In this document: piece after piece, positions 18,397 to 27,698 of the stretch
Layout: every line of letters begins with the position of its first letter
How positions within the stretch are numbered: the first letter of the stretch is position 1
NCBI RefSeq assembly: GCF_000444875.1
Contig: NC_021985.1
Coordinates: forward strand, 4,298,170 to 4,362,169
Length of the DNA: 64,000 nt
From: Streptomyces collinus Tu 365
GTDB taxonomy: Bacteria > Actinomycetota > Actinomycetes > Streptomycetales > Streptomycetaceae
Direction of reading: 5' to 3'
The notes under the pieces: generated by a model
Told to the model about the DNA's origin: nothing
The model's database searches: none
What the model saw: the letters and a program-made list of their open reading frames with translations, nothing else
Position numbers and translations under genes: made by a program

Positions 18397-19881
18397 GTGT
18401 CCGACGAGCTCAACCCGGCTGTACCCGATTCCGCCACCGCGGAGGGCCCCGAGACCGAGTCCGAGGAGACCGTCAAGCAGCGGAAGAACGGCCTGTACCC
18501 GGGCGTCTCCGACGAGCTTGCCGAGAACATGAAGTCGGGCTGGGCCGACACGGAGCTGCGTGACCTGAAGCCGATCGCGCAGGCCGCCGAGACCGCGCGC
18601 CGCCGCGCCGCGCTCTCCGCGCGCTTCCCGGGCGAGCGCCTGGTGATCCCCGCGGGCAACCTGAAGACCCGCTCCAACGACACGGAGTACGCCTTCCGCG
18701 CCTCGGTCGAGTACGCCTACCTCACCGGCAACCAGACCGAGGACGGCGTCCTGGTCCTGGAGCCCACCGCCGAGGGCCACCGGGAGACGATCTACCTGCT
18801 GCCGCGCTCCGACCGCGAGAACGGCGAGTTCTGGCTGTCCGGCCAGGGCGAGCTGTGGGTCGGCCGCCGCCACTCCCTCACCGAGTCCGAGGCGCTGTAC
18901 GGCATCCCGGCCGCCGACGTGCGCGAGCTGGCCGACCGGCTGCGTGAGGCCACCGGACCGGTGCGGGTCGTGCGCGGCCACGACGCCGGCGTCGAGGCGG
19001 CCCTGACCGACAAGGTCACCGCCGAGCGCGACGAGGAGCTGCGCGTCTTCCTCTCCGAGGCCCGCCTGCTGAAGGACGAGTTCGAGATCGGCGAGCTGCA
19101 GAAGGCCGTCGACTCCACCGTCCGCGGCTTCGAGGACGTCGTGAAGGTCCTCGACAAGGCCGAGGCGACCAGCGAGCGCTACATCGAGGGCACCTTCTTC
19201 CTCCGCGCGCGCGTGGAGGGCAACGACGTCGGCTACGGCTCCATCTGCGCCGCCGGCCCGCACGCCTGCACCCTGCACTGGGTGCGCAACGACGGCCCGG
19301 TCCGCTCCGGCGACCTGCTCCTGCTGGACGCGGGCGTGGAGACGCACACGCTGTACACGGCGGACGTCACCCGCACGCTGCCGGTCAACGGCACGTACAG
19401 CGAGCTCCAGAAGAAGATCTACGACGCCGTGTACGACGCCCAGGAGGCCGGCATCGCGGCCGTGAAGCCCGGCGCCAAGTACCGCGACTTCCACGACGCC
19501 GCCCAGCGGGTGCTCACCGAGCGGCTCGTCGAGTGGGGCCTGGTCGAGGGCCCGGTCGAGCGCGTCCTGGAGCTCGGCCTGCAGCGCCGCTGGACCCTGC
19601 ACGGCACCGGCCACATGCTCGGCATGGACGTCCACGACTGCGCGGCCGCCCGCGTGGAGACGTACGTCGACGGCACGCTGGAGGCCGGCATGGTGCTCAC
19701 CGTCGAGCCCGGCCTGTACTTCCAGGCCGACGACCTGACCGTGCCCGAGGAGTACCGGGGCATCGGCGTGCGCATCGAGGACGACATCCTCGTCACGGAG
19801 GACGGCAACCGGAACCTCTCGGCGGGCCTGCCGCGCCGCTCCGACGAGGTCGAGGCGTGGATGGCGGCCCTGAAGGGCTGA
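18397..19881 (+). CDS. pepP: Xaa-Pro aminopeptidase (aminopeptidase P)
   Basis: M24B metallopeptidase of 494 residues that removes the N-terminal residue before proline. The N-terminal creatinase-like domain precedes a pita-bread domain with the metal ligands: Asp in LLLLDAGVETHTLYTADVTR (two Asp), His in HGTGHMLGMDVHD, Glu in LTVEPGLYF and Glu in IGVRIEDDI. GTG 18397 follows GAGGAGGATCAC; an in-frame ATG 21 bases earlier also follows GGGGGGAG, so either start is possible. A strong terminator lies 56 bases after the stop. No operon partner. Confidence 0.9.
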   Translation: MSDELNPAVPDSATAEGPETESEETVKQRKNGLYPGVSDELAENMKSGWADTELRDLKPIAQAAETARRRAALSARFPGERLVIPAGNLKTRSNDTEYAFRASVEYAYLTGNQTEDGVLVLEPTAEGHRETIYLLPRSDRENGEFWLSGQGELWVGRRHSLTESEALYGIPAADVRELADRLREATGPVRVVRGHDAGVEAALTDKVTAERDEELRVFLSEARLLKDEFEIGELQKAVDSTVRGFEDVVKVLDKAEATSERYIEGTFFLRARVEGNDVGYGSICAAGPHACTLHWVRNDGPVRSGDLLLLDAGVETHTLYTADVTRTLPVNGTYSELQKKIYDAVYDAQEAGIAAVKPGAKYRDFHDAAQRVLTERLVEWGLVEGPVERVLELGLQRRWTLHGTGHMLGMDVHDCAAARVETYVDGTLEAGMVLTVEPGLYFQADDLTVPEEYRGIGVRIEDDILVTEDGNRNLSAGLPRRSDEVEAWMAALKG

Positions 19882-19937
19882 CCGGTCCGCGCGGACCGAG
19901 ACGGCCGGCACGGCCAACCGGTCTGATAAGACACTGA

Positions 19938-19968
19938 ATGGCCGGGCACCCGGGTGGTGCCCGGCCAT
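19938..19968 (+). terminator. Terminator after pepP
   Basis: ATGGCCGGGCACC, loop CGGGT, GGTGCCCGGCCAT: a perfect 13-bp stem. Confidence 0.85.
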
Positions 19969-20017
19969 CGGCGTGTTCCGTGCGCGCCGGCTTTCACGTG
20001 CCTGGGGGAGGGGTCCC

Positions 20018-21382
20018 GTGGACGACTTCTGGTCCGGTGTCGGGGTGGATCTGCATCTCGAACCCGACGCGGCGGACGGCCGCCGCGTCGGTCTGGAACG
20101 GGCGCTCAGGGACGCCGTGCGGGACGGACGGCTCGCGCCCGGCACCCGGCTGCCGGCCACCCGGCGGCTCGCGACGGAGCTGGGCATCTCGCGCGGCACC
20201 GCGAAGGCCGCGTACGACCAGCTCGTCGCCGAGGGCTACCTGACGGCCCGGCAGGGCTCGGGCACCCAGGTCGCCGAACTGCCCGCCGTGGAGGCGCCGG
20301 AGCCGGGGGCGCCGGCACACGCGCGTGCCCCGCGTCTCGACCTGCGTCCCGGCAGCCCCGACGTCGGCGCGTTCCCGGCCGCGGCCTGGCTGCGCGCGCT
20401 GCGCCGCGCCATCGCGACAGCACCCTCCCTGGCGTACGACTACGGCGACCCGCGCGGCCGGATCGAACTGCGCACCGCGCTCTCCGGCTATCTGGGGCGG
20501 GCGCGCGGGGTGCTCGCGCCGCCGGAGCGGATCGTGATCACCTCCGGGTACGTCCAGGGACTCGCCCTCCTCACCCGCGTGCTGGACGGCGCCACGGTCG
20601 CCATGGAGGACCCGGGGCTGCCGTTCCACCGGGAGGTGGTGCGGCGCAACGGCGGCACCGTCACGCCGGTGCGGGTGGACGAGCGCGGGGTGCGGCCGGC
20701 GGAACTGGGCGACGCGGCCGCCGTGGTGGTCACCCCGGCCCACCAGTACCCGACCGGGGTGACGCTGCACCCCGAGCGGCGCCGCGCGCTCACGGACTGG
20801 GCACGCGCGCGGGGCGGGCTCATCGTCGAGGACGACTACGACGGCGAGTTCCGCTACGACCGCCAGCCGGTGGGCGCGTTGCAGGGCATGGCCCCGGGCC
20901 ACGTCGTCTACCTGGGCACCGCGTCCAAGACGCTCGGCCCGGCGCTGCGACTCGGCTGGATGGTGCTGCCGCCGCGGCTGGCCGACGCGGTCGCCGACGC
21001 CAAGCTGCACAGCGACCACCACACCGAGACCATCGGCCAGCTCGCGCTCACCGAGCTCATCGGCAGCCACGCCTACGACCGGCACGTGCGCGCGTGCCGG
21101 CTGCGCTACCGGCGCCGCCGGGACCAGCTCCTCGACCGGCTGGGGCCCCGGCGGGAGGTGCGGGGCATCGCGGCCGGACTGCACGCGCTGATCGACGTCC
21201 CCGACGAGGAGGAGGCCCTGGCCCGCGCCGAGGCCGCGGGGCTCGCCGTCGGCCGTCTGGGCACCCACTGGCACACCCCCGGCGGGGGCCGGCCGCAGGG
21301 GCTGGTCGTCGGATACGGCACCCCCCGGGAGCGGGCGTATCCGGAGGCGCTGGAGGCGCTGGCCAAGGTCCTCGGCGCCTGA
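20018..21382 (+). CDS. MocR/PdxR-type regulator (GntR HTH fused to aminotransferase)
   Basis: Protein of 454 residues from GTG 20018, preceded by GGGGGAGGGG. Residues 15-85 form a GntR winged helix (LPATRRLATELGISRGTAKA), and residues 100-454 a fold-type I aminotransferase domain with the PLP lysine in GTASKTLGPALRLGW. Proteins of this kind use PLP or related ligands to control a neighbouring vitamin B6 or amino-acid gene. Here no such target is adjacent: the next gene is a convergent GNAT enzyme. The target is therefore unknown. Family assignment is firm. Confidence 0.88.
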   Translation: MDDFWSGVGVDLHLEPDAADGRRVGLERALRDAVRDGRLAPGTRLPATRRLATELGISRGTAKAAYDQLVAEGYLTARQGSGTQVAELPAVEAPEPGAPAHARAPRLDLRPGSPDVGAFPAAAWLRALRRAIATAPSLAYDYGDPRGRIELRTALSGYLGRARGVLAPPERIVITSGYVQGLALLTRVLDGATVAMEDPGLPFHREVVRRNGGTVTPVRVDERGVRPAELGDAAAVVVTPAHQYPTGVTLHPERRRALTDWARARGGLIVEDDYDGEFRYDRQPVGALQGMAPGHVVYLGTASKTLGPALRLGWMVLPPRLADAVADAKLHSDHHTETIGQLALTELIGSHAYDRHVRACRLRYRRRRDQLLDRLGPRREVRGIAAGLHALIDVPDEEEALARAEAAGLAVGRLGTHWHTPGGGRPQGLVVGYGTPRERAYPEALEALAKVLGA

Positions 21383-21395
21383 GCGGGCGCGGGCC

Positions 21396-21968
21396 TCAGG
21401 GCGTGGGCGGGCCGTCGTGCAGCACGCGCTGGAAGAGCCGGCAGTCCCGCCACTCGCCGTTGACGTGCAGGTACTTGGGAGCGAGCCCGATCGGTTCGAA
21501 CCCGCATTTGCCGAGCACCCGCTGGGACGCGGTGTTCTCGGTCAGCGTGGACGCCTCGATCCGGTGCAGCCCCAGGGTGTCCCGGGCGATCCGGCAGACC
21601 TGCGCCACCGCCGCGCCGGCCAGTCCCCTGTTCTGCCGGTCGGCCGCGACCCAGTACCCGAGGTGGGAGCTGCAGAACGGGCCCCGGGAGATCCCGGACA
21701 GGGTGACCGCCCCGACGATCCGGCCGTCCGGCGCCTCGAACACCCACGGCATCACCGCGCCTTCGGCGCACTGCCCCAGCAGCCCCTCGATGCGCTCCGC
21801 CTGGCCCTCGGCGGTGAAGAAGGACTCCGGTCTGACCGGTTCCCACGGTTCCAGATGCGCACGGTTCTCCGTGTACGCGGAGGCGAGTGCGAGGGCGTCG
21901 GCCGCGGCGAGCGGACGCAGCACCACGCCACCGGCCAGTTCCCTGTTCTCCATGGCTTCGACAAGCAT
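21396..21968 (-). CDS. GNAT acetyltransferase (RimJ/RimL-like)
   Basis: Protein of 190 residues with the GNAT fold: LGYWVAADRQNRGLAGAAVA holds the acetyl-CoA loop (consensus Q/RxxGxG/A), followed by RIEASTLTENTASQRVLGKC and GFEPIGLAPKYLHVNGEWRD, typical of ribosomal-protein or small-molecule N-acetyltransferases. The substrate cannot be told. A second ATG five codons in (MENREL) is an alternative start. It lies 38 bases downstream of the anti-sigma-type gene in the same direction and may be cotranscribed with it. Confidence 0.85.
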   Translation of the reverse strand: MLVEAMENRELAGGVVLRPLAAADALALASAYTENRAHLEPWEPVRPESFFTAEGQAERIEGLLGQCAEGAVMPWVFEAPDGRIVGAVTLSGISRGPFCSSHLGYWVAADRQNRGLAGAAVAQVCRIARDTLGLHRIEASTLTENTASQRVLGKCGFEPIGLAPKYLHVNGEWRDCRLFQRVLHDGPPTP

Positions 21969-22006
21969 GCGCGCACCCTAGCCGCGCGGTGTCCCCGCGG
22001 CGTCCT

Positions 22007-22450
22007 TCATGCCGTGAGCAGGGAAGGATCTTTCCTCCACTTGAGGATCTTGTCGAAGCTCACCACCGTCCCGCTCCGCCCCGGGCGGGCGCCGATGTGC
22101 ACGTGGTCGGCGAGTTCCCGGATCAGGCACAGCCCCCGGCCGTGCTCGGCGTCCGGGCGGGCCGGCCGTACGTCCTGGGCGCGGACCGCTCCGGGCCCCG
22201 AGTCGGTCACCTCGATCCGGCACCTCTCACCGTCGAGGTAGGCGGTCACCCGGTAGGCCTCCGAGCAGCCGCGGGCGGCGTCCCCGCCGTGCTCCACCGC
22301 GTTGGCGCAGGCCTCGCTGAGGGCGACGGACAGGTCGTAGGAGACGTCCGGGTCGACGCCCGCCGTCTCCATCGTGCCGATCAGCAGCCGCCGGGCGAGC
22401 GGCACGCTCGCGGCCTCGCGACGCAGTTGGAGAGACCACCAGATGCTCAT
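22007..22450 (-). CDS. ATP-binding anti-sigma-type regulator (RsbW-like HATPase_c)
   Basis: Protein of 147 residues covering one GHKL ATPase domain: N box DLSVALSEACANAVEHGGDA, G1 box CRIEVTDSGPGA, and HGRGLCLIRELAD. It resembles orphan RsbW-type serine kinases of Streptomyces that bind sigma factors or phosphorylate antagonists. No sigma-factor or antagonist gene is adjacent. It is a paralogue of the protein encoded from 12881. The region upstream holds the promoter of the rightward copper operon. Confidence 0.85.
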   Translation of the reverse strand: MSIWWSLQLRREAASVPLARRLLIGTMETAGVDPDVSYDLSVALSEACANAVEHGGDAARGCSEAYRVTAYLDGERCRIEVTDSGPGAVRAQDVRPARPDAEHGRGLCLIRELADHVHIGARPGRSGTVVSFDKILKWRKDPSLLTA

Positions 22451-22598
22451 GCTCCAGCCTCCAGGCCGCGGCTCGACATACCGTTACGTATTGCCGCCCG
22501 TGCACGTCCGTAAGCACTCCGTGGACGTGACTGTGCCCATAAGGCCGACGCGCCGCGGGAGGAATCGGTGTATGAGGGACGACTCCCGGCGGCAGGCG

Positions 22599-22666
22599 AT
22601 CTTCCGGTCCGGCGGCCGTCCCGCGGAGGGTGATCTTCCGCTCCTGGTGGCCGTCCCGCGGTGGCG
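22599..22666. repeat. 34-bp imperfect direct repeat upstream of the copper operon
   Basis: Two adjoining copies beginning ATCTTCCG at 22599 and 22633; both contain GGCCGTCCCGCGG. They lie in the 270-base gap between divergent genes and could hold regulatory sites. Confidence 0.5.
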
Positions 22667-22722
22667 TGAACCGGTGACCTGCCGCCGGTCCCGGGCGCGG
22701 CCGGTGCGATGATGGGGCCGCC

Positions 22723-23577
22723 ATGACTGCCCCCCACCCGCGCACGGCGCGTCCCGGAGCCGGGCTCCGGATCCTGCGGGCCGCGGTGTTCGCCGCGGTC
22801 TGTGTCGTGCTGGCCGCGGCCGGGCACACCATGGCCTCCTGCGCGAGCGTCCCGCTGTGGACGCTCGGCGCGGGATTCGCGGGCTCGATGCTGCTCGTGG
22901 CACCGCTGGCCGGACGCGCCCGCTCGCTGCCCGGCATCGCCGTGCTCCTCGCGCTCGGGCAGTTGGTGCTGCACACGCTGTTCGGGCTCGGGCAGCACTC
23001 GGCGGCCGGCGCGATGACGACGAGCCCGCCGGACGCGTCCCTGAACGACACCGCCCTCGTCGAGCGGGCCGCCCGGCTCGTGTGCGGGTCCGGCCCCTCG
23101 GTGCTGACCCCCGGGCACGCCTACCGGCTGCTGCTCGACGCCCACCTCATCGCCCCCTCCGGCCGGGCCGTCGGCGCCATGCCGGCCATGTCCCACATGA
23201 ACGGCGCGACCGGCATGGACGGCGCGGCCGGTGCCGCGGGCTCCTGGACGGCGCTGCTGCCCTCCCTGCCGATGCTGCTCGGCCACGTCCTCGCGGCCGT
23301 CGTCGCCGGCTGGCTGCTGCGCCGGGGCGACCTGGCTCTGCTGCGGCTGATCGAGCTGTCGGCGCACGGGGTCGCGGAGGCCGCGCTCGTGCGTTCCCTG
23401 CGCGGTGCGCTCGCCCTGGTCCGCGCCCTGTGCGCCGGACTGCTGCCCACGACCGGGCCCGGCCCGCGCGTGCCTCGCACCGCCCTGGACGAGGCGCCCG
23501 CCCCGCACACCACCGCGCTCCAGCACACGGTGATCCGGCGCGGCCCGCCCGCCGCCGCGTTCCTGCTCGCCGCCTGA
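22723..23577 (+). CDS. Four-TM membrane protein of the copper operon
   Basis: Protein of 284 residues, not recognised as a named family. Predicted membrane segments are about residues 15-37, 44-64, 69-90 and 183-206. The first contains GHTMASC, and an extracytoplasmic loop near 145-165 is rich in Met and His (AMPAMSHMNGATGM), as in copper-handling proteins. A conserved Cys/His content and its place before ycnI, sco, PCuAC and copCD genes point to copper sensing or transport. The C-terminus is cytoplasmic and Arg/Pro-rich. Function is inferred from context only. Confidence 0.6.
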   Translation: MTAPHPRTARPGAGLRILRAAVFAAVCVVLAAAGHTMASCASVPLWTLGAGFAGSMLLVAPLAGRARSLPGIAVLLALGQLVLHTLFGLGQHSAAGAMTTSPPDASLNDTALVERAARLVCGSGPSVLTPGHAYRLLLDAHLIAPSGRAVGAMPAMSHMNGATGMDGAAGAAGSWTALLPSLPMLLGHVLAAVVAGWLLRRGDLALLRLIELSAHGVAEAALVRSLRGALALVRALCAGLLPTTGPGPRVPRTALDEAPAPHTTALQHTVIRRGPPAAAFLLAA

Positions 23578-23792
23578 CACGACGCGACCACACTCCACCG
23601 GAACCGGAGACGGAAGACCGGACGGGAGGGGCCGCCGTCGTGCGGCACGCGCGCGTGCGCCCGGCCGACCGGTACGGCCGGCAGACCGGCCACGCCCGCG
23701 CGTCATCCTCTCCGGATTCCCACCGGACCTCGCACCGGCCGTCCCCCACCGGGACCCGCGCCGGACTCACTCAGAGTGGAGTGCTCCCTGTC

Positions 23793-24536
23793 ATGAGGGC
23801 TTCTCGTATCGCCGCCGCCACCGCCGTCGCGGGCACCGCCGTGCTCGCCCTGTCGGGCCCCGCCTTCGCGCACGTCACCGTGCAGCCCGAGGGCACGGCC
23901 GCCAAGGGCGGCTACGCGGTCGTCGACTTCAAGGTCCCCAACGAGCGCGACGACGCCTCGACCACCAAGGTCGAGGTCAACTTCCCGGCGGACCACCCCA
24001 TCGCGTCCGTGATGCCGCAGCCGCTGCCGGGCTGGAAGATCGACGTCACCCGGTCCAAGCTCGCCAAGCCGCTGACCATGCACGGCAAGAAGATCGACGA
24101 GGCCGTCACCAAGGTCACCTGGACCGCCGACGGCAAGGGCGTCGAGCCCGGCTACTTCCAGAAGTTCCCGCTCTCCGTCGGCACCCTGCCCGAGGACACC
24201 GACCAGCTCGTGTTCAAGGCGATCCAGACGTACTCGAACAAGGAGGTCGTGCGCTGGATCGAGGTGGCCCAGGACGGCCACGAGGAGCCCGAGAACCCGG
24301 CCCCGGTGCTGGAGCTGTCCGCCGCCACCGGTGACCACCACGGCGCCTCCACCGCCGACGACGCCTCCGACAGGAGCGACGGCAAGACGGGCGCCGAGAC
24401 CGAGGCGGCCGCCGCCGGCACCGAGACGCAGGGCGGCAGCGACACCACCGCGCGCGTGCTCGGCGTGATCGGCATCGTCATCGGGATCGCGGGCGTCGGC
24501 TACGGCGTCCTCGCGGGCCGCCGCCGGACCGCCTGA
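23793..24536 (+). CDS. YcnI-family (DUF1775) copper-binding protein
   Basis: Protein of 247 residues: signal peptide 1-26 (ending AFA), then HVTVQPEG so that the mature chain begins with histidine, the copper ligand of YcnI proteins. The DUF1775 domain spans to about residue 160, followed by an acidic, Ala/Thr-rich linker and a C-terminal membrane anchor (VLGVIGIVIGIAGVGYGVLA) with RRRTA. It probably holds or delivers Cu(II) at the outer face of the membrane. A GTG four codons upstream is an alternative start. A hairpin lies between this gene and sco. Confidence 0.88.
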   Translation: MRASRIAAATAVAGTAVLALSGPAFAHVTVQPEGTAAKGGYAVVDFKVPNERDDASTTKVEVNFPADHPIASVMPQPLPGWKIDVTRSKLAKPLTMHGKKIDEAVTKVTWTADGKGVEPGYFQKFPLSVGTLPEDTDQLVFKAIQTYSNKEVVRWIEVAQDGHEEPENPAPVLELSAATGDHHGASTADDASDRSDGKTGAETEAAAAGTETQGGSDTTARVLGVIGIVIGIAGVGYGVLAGRRRTA

Positions 24537-24558
24537 CCACCGTTCCGCACGCGCGCCC

Positions 24559-24587
24559 GGGGTCGTGCGACGCTGTCGTACGACCCC
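24559..24587 (+). terminator. Hairpin inside the copper operon
   Basis: GGGGTCGTGCGAC, loop GCT, GTCGTACGACCCC; 12 of 13 positions pair. Located between ycnI and sco genes, it could act as a partial terminator or mRNA-stabilising element. Confidence 0.6.
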
Positions 24588-24625
24588 GGTGCGCGCCGGA
24601 GTTCTGACATCTGGGACATTTTTCT

Positions 24626-25279
24626 ATGCGCAAGAAGACGTTCGCCGCGGCGGCGCTGCTCGCCGCCGCCACCCTGACCCTCTCCGCCTGCGGCAGCGGC
24701 GGCGACGGCAAGTCGCCCGTCGCCGTGGTCTCCGAGGAGTCCGGCTCGGGGAAGGCCGCCACCGTCCTCGACCAGCCGTTCACGAAGCCCGCTCTGGTCC
24801 TCACCGACACCCACGGCAAGAAGTTCGACCTGCGGGCCGAGACCAAGGGCCACCCCACCCTGCTCTACTTCGGCTACACGCACTGCCCGGACATCTGCCC
24901 GACGACGATGAGCAACATCGCCGTCGCCGAGAAGGCCCTGCCCAAGGCCCAGCGGGACAAGCTCAGGGTGGTCTTCGTCACCACCGACCCCGGCCGGGAC
25001 ACCCCCGCCGGACTCGGCAAGTGGCTCAAGGGCATCGACCCCGGGTTCATCGGCCTGACCGGCGACTTCTCCACCATCCAGGCCGGCGCCCGGGCCGTGG
25101 GGATCTCCGTCGAGCCGACCACCAAGGACAAGAACGGCAAGCTCGTCTCGGTGCACGGCACCCAGGTCATCGCCTTCTCCCCGAAGACCGACGGCGGCTA
25201 CGTCCTCTACGGCGAGGACGCCACGGTGGACGACTACACCAAGGACCTGCCCAAGCTCGTCGAGGGAGCGAAGCCGTGA
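24626..25279 (+). CDS. sco: Sco1/SenC copper chaperone lipoprotein
   Basis: Protein of 217 residues. The lipobox LTLSAC marks a lipoprotein (Cys about residue 22). The thioredoxin-fold domain has the copper motif GYTHCPDICPTT (Cys about 86 and 90) and the distal His in SVHGTQVIAF (about 175), all three ligands being intact. Sco proteins insert copper into the CuA site of cytochrome oxidase; in S. lividans the homologue also serves the oxidase GlxA and development. The stop overlaps the PCuAC start by GTGA, so the two are translationally coupled. Confidence 0.93.
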   Translation: MRKKTFAAAALLAAATLTLSACGSGGDGKSPVAVVSEESGSGKAATVLDQPFTKPALVLTDTHGKKFDLRAETKGHPTLLYFGYTHCPDICPTTMSNIAVAEKALPKAQRDKLRVVFVTTDPGRDTPAGLGKWLKGIDPGFIGLTGDFSTIQAGARAVGISVEPTTKDKNGKLVSVHGTQVIAFSPKTDGGYVLYGEDATVDDYTKDLPKLVEGAKP

Positions 25280-25743
25280 GGCGTGCGCTCCTGCCCGCGG
25301 CCGCGCTCGCCGGCGCCCTGGCCCTCGCGGGCTGCGGTTCCGGCACCGACTCCGGGTCCGGCTCCTCGAAGGCCGAGCTGTCCGTGAGCGGGCCGTACAT
25401 GCCCCAGCCGGTCTCCGCCGACATGGCCGCCGGCTTCCTGACGATCAGCAACGAGGGCGGCGTCAAGGACGAGCTGACCTCGGTGACCAGCGACGTCGCC
25501 GGGCACGTCACCATGCACAGCACCGTCGGCGGGGCCATGAAGGAGAAGAGCGCCTTCGCCATACCCGCCCATGGTCAACTCGTGTTCAAAAGCGGTGGCA
25601 ACCATCTGATGTTCGAGAAGCTGAAGCGCAAGCCGGAACAGGGCCAGAAGGTCACCCTGCGCCTCACCTTCGCGAAGTCCGGTGCCCTCACCGTCGAGAT
25701 GCCGGTGAAGTCCGCCACGTACAACCCGTCGACCGGCCACTGA
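25276..25743 (+). CDS. PCuAC-type periplasmic copper chaperone lipoprotein
   Basis: Protein of 155 residues from GTG 25276, overlapping sco. Lipobox LALAGC. The PCuAC domain shows the copper-ligand pattern HVTMHSTVGGAMKEK (about 76-90) and HGQLVFKSGGNHLMF (about 98-112), in place of the usual H(M)x10Mx21HxM. It would hand Cu(I) to Sco or directly to an oxidase, like ECuC in S. lividans. Downstream comes the CopC-CopD gene 13 bases away. Confidence 0.9.
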   Translation: MRRALLPAAALAGALALAGCGSGTDSGSGSSKAELSVSGPYMPQPVSADMAAGFLTISNEGGVKDELTSVTSDVAGHVTMHSTVGGAMKEKSAFAIPAHGQLVFKSGGNHLMFEKLKRKPEQGQKVTLRLTFAKSGALTVEMPVKSATYNPSTGH

Positions 25744-25756
25744 GGGAGGGACCACC

Positions 25757-27691
25757 TTGACGCGGACCATCGCCCCCCGCCTGCGCACCCTGGTGCTGCT
25801 GCTTCTCACCGTCACCGGCGCGCTGCTCGCGGGCGCCGCACCGGCCTCCGCGCACGCCGCGCTGACCGGCAGCGACCCCGCACAGGGGGTGGTGGTCGAC
25901 AAGGCACCCACCCAGGTGTCGCTCACCTTCTCCGAGAAGGTGGCGATGAACGACGACTCGCTCCAGGTCCTCGACCCCAAGGGGAAGGACGTCGCGGTCG
26001 GCGCGCCGGTGAACCCGGGCGGCACGACGTACGCCGTGAAGCTCAAGGGCAACCTGCCCAAGGGCACCTACACGGTCGCCTACCAGGTCGTCTCCGAGGA
26101 CAGCCACCCCGTCTCCGGCGCCTACACCTTCTCCATCGGGGCCCCCTCGCAGACCGTGGTCTCCGGCGTCGGAACGGCGGCGGGCGGCGGTGTCGTCGGC
26201 GGGCTTTACGCGGCCGGACGGTACGTGTCGTACGCCGGGTTCATCGTGCTGGCCGGCGGCGCCGCCTTCGTGCTGGCCTGCTGGCAGCGCGGCTCGGGGG
26301 TACGGGCCGTGCAGCGGCTCGTCGTCGGCGGCTGGCTCGCGCTCACCGCGGCCACCCTGTGGCTGCTGCTCCTGCGCGGCTCCTACACCTCCTCCGGGAA
26401 GTTCGGCGACGTCTTCGACCTGAACCTGCTCGGCCAGGTGCTGCAGACCAAGACCGGCGCGGCGCTGGTCTCCCGGCTGCTGCTGCTCGCCGCCGCCGCG
26501 CTGTTCATCGCCGTCCTGTTCGGCGCCTACAACCGGCGCGAGGAGCCCGCGGAGAAGCGGGACCTGACCTTCGGGCTCGCGGTCGGCGGAGTGGTCGTGG
26601 CCGCCGGGCTCGCGGCGAGCTGGGCCATGGCCGAGCACGCCTCCACCGGGCTCCAGCCGGGTATCGCCATGCCCGTCGACGTGCTCCACCTGCTGGCCGT
26701 CGCCGCCTGGCTCGGCGGCCTCGCCGCCCTGCTGGTCGCCCTGTACCGGGCCCCCGCGGAGACCCCGGTCGGCTCCGCCGCCGTGCACCGCTTCTCCCGG
26801 GTCGCCTTCGGCTCCGTCGTCGTCCTCGTCGCCACCGGCACCTACCAGTCCTGGCGCCAGCTCGGCTCCTGGTCGGCGTTCACCGAGACCCGGTACGGAC
26901 AGCTGCTGCTGGTCAAGATCGCGCTCGTGGCCCTGCTGGTGGGCATCGCGTGGATCTCGCGGCGCTGGACCGGGCGGCTGCTGGAGACGGCCGGCGCCAG
27001 GACCGCCGAGAAGGCGCAACGCGAGAAGGAGCGTGAGAAGGAGCAGGTCGGCTCCGCGGCCGGCAAGCCGTCCGGGCGCAAGACCGCCTCCGGTGCCGAC
27101 GCGCGGGCCGCCCAGCTCGCCCGGCAGCGGGCCGCCGTGGACGCGGCCCGGCAGAAGCGGCTGCGCGACGCCGATCCGAACCGCTTCGGCCTGCGCCGCT
27201 CGGTGCTCGCCGAGGCGGGCGTCGCGGTCGTGCTGCTCGCGGTCACCACCTGGCTGACCCAGACCGAGCCCGGCCGCACCGAGCTGGACGCCAAGGCGTC
27301 CACCTCGTCGACGAGCCCGTCCTCGTCGTCCTCCCCGGCGGACTCCTCCGGTGCGCTGACCCTGGACATGCCCTTCGACACCGGCGGCACCGACGGCAAG
27401 GGCCTCGTCCGGATCGACCTCGACCCCGCCCGTGTCGGCGGCAACGAGATGCACGTCTACGTCCAGCGGCCCAACGGGCGCGCCTTCGACGTCCCCGAGG
27501 TGAAGGTCGCCTTCACCCTGGAGGCGAAGAAACTCGGCCCGCTCCCGGTGACCCCCGACCACATCACCACCGGCCACTGGTCGGCCAGCGGGGTGCAGAT
27601 CCCCATGGCCGGCGACTGGAAGATCGCCGTGACCGTGCGGACCTCCGACATCGACCAGGTGACCGTCTCCAAGAACGCGCAGATCGGCTGA
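25757..27691 (+). CDS. CopC-CopD fusion copper import protein
   Basis: Protein of 644 residues starting at TTG 25757 after GGGAGG. Signal peptide 1-33 (ending ASA), then a CopC domain beginning HAALTGSDPAQG with a second ligand region in EDSHPVSGAYTF. Eight hydrophobic segments of a CopD domain follow from about residue 155 to 400 (for example MPVDVLHLLAVAAWLGGLAA). A Lys/Arg-rich cytoplasmic loop (about 415-480) and one more TM precede a C-terminal extracytoplasmic beta domain (LVRIDLDPARVGGNEMHVYV). It probably moves copper across the membrane. Confidence 0.9.
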   Translation: MTRTIAPRLRTLVLLLLTVTGALLAGAAPASAHAALTGSDPAQGVVVDKAPTQVSLTFSEKVAMNDDSLQVLDPKGKDVAVGAPVNPGGTTYAVKLKGNLPKGTYTVAYQVVSEDSHPVSGAYTFSIGAPSQTVVSGVGTAAGGGVVGGLYAAGRYVSYAGFIVLAGGAAFVLACWQRGSGVRAVQRLVVGGWLALTAATLWLLLLRGSYTSSGKFGDVFDLNLLGQVLQTKTGAALVSRLLLLAAAALFIAVLFGAYNRREEPAEKRDLTFGLAVGGVVVAAGLAASWAMAEHASTGLQPGIAMPVDVLHLLAVAAWLGGLAALLVALYRAPAETPVGSAAVHRFSRVAFGSVVVLVATGTYQSWRQLGSWSAFTETRYGQLLLVKIALVALLVGIAWISRRWTGRLLETAGARTAEKAQREKEREKEQVGSAAGKPSGRKTASGADARAAQLARQRAAVDAARQKRLRDADPNRFGLRRSVLAEAGVAVVLLAVTTWLTQTEPGRTELDAKASTSSTSPSSSSSPADSSGALTLDMPFDTGGTDGKGLVRIDLDPARVGGNEMHVYVQRPNGRAFDVPEVKVAFTLEAKKLGPLPVTPDHITTGHWSASGVQIPMAGDWKIAVTVRTSDIDQVTVSKNAQIG

Positions 27692-27698
27692 TCCACCC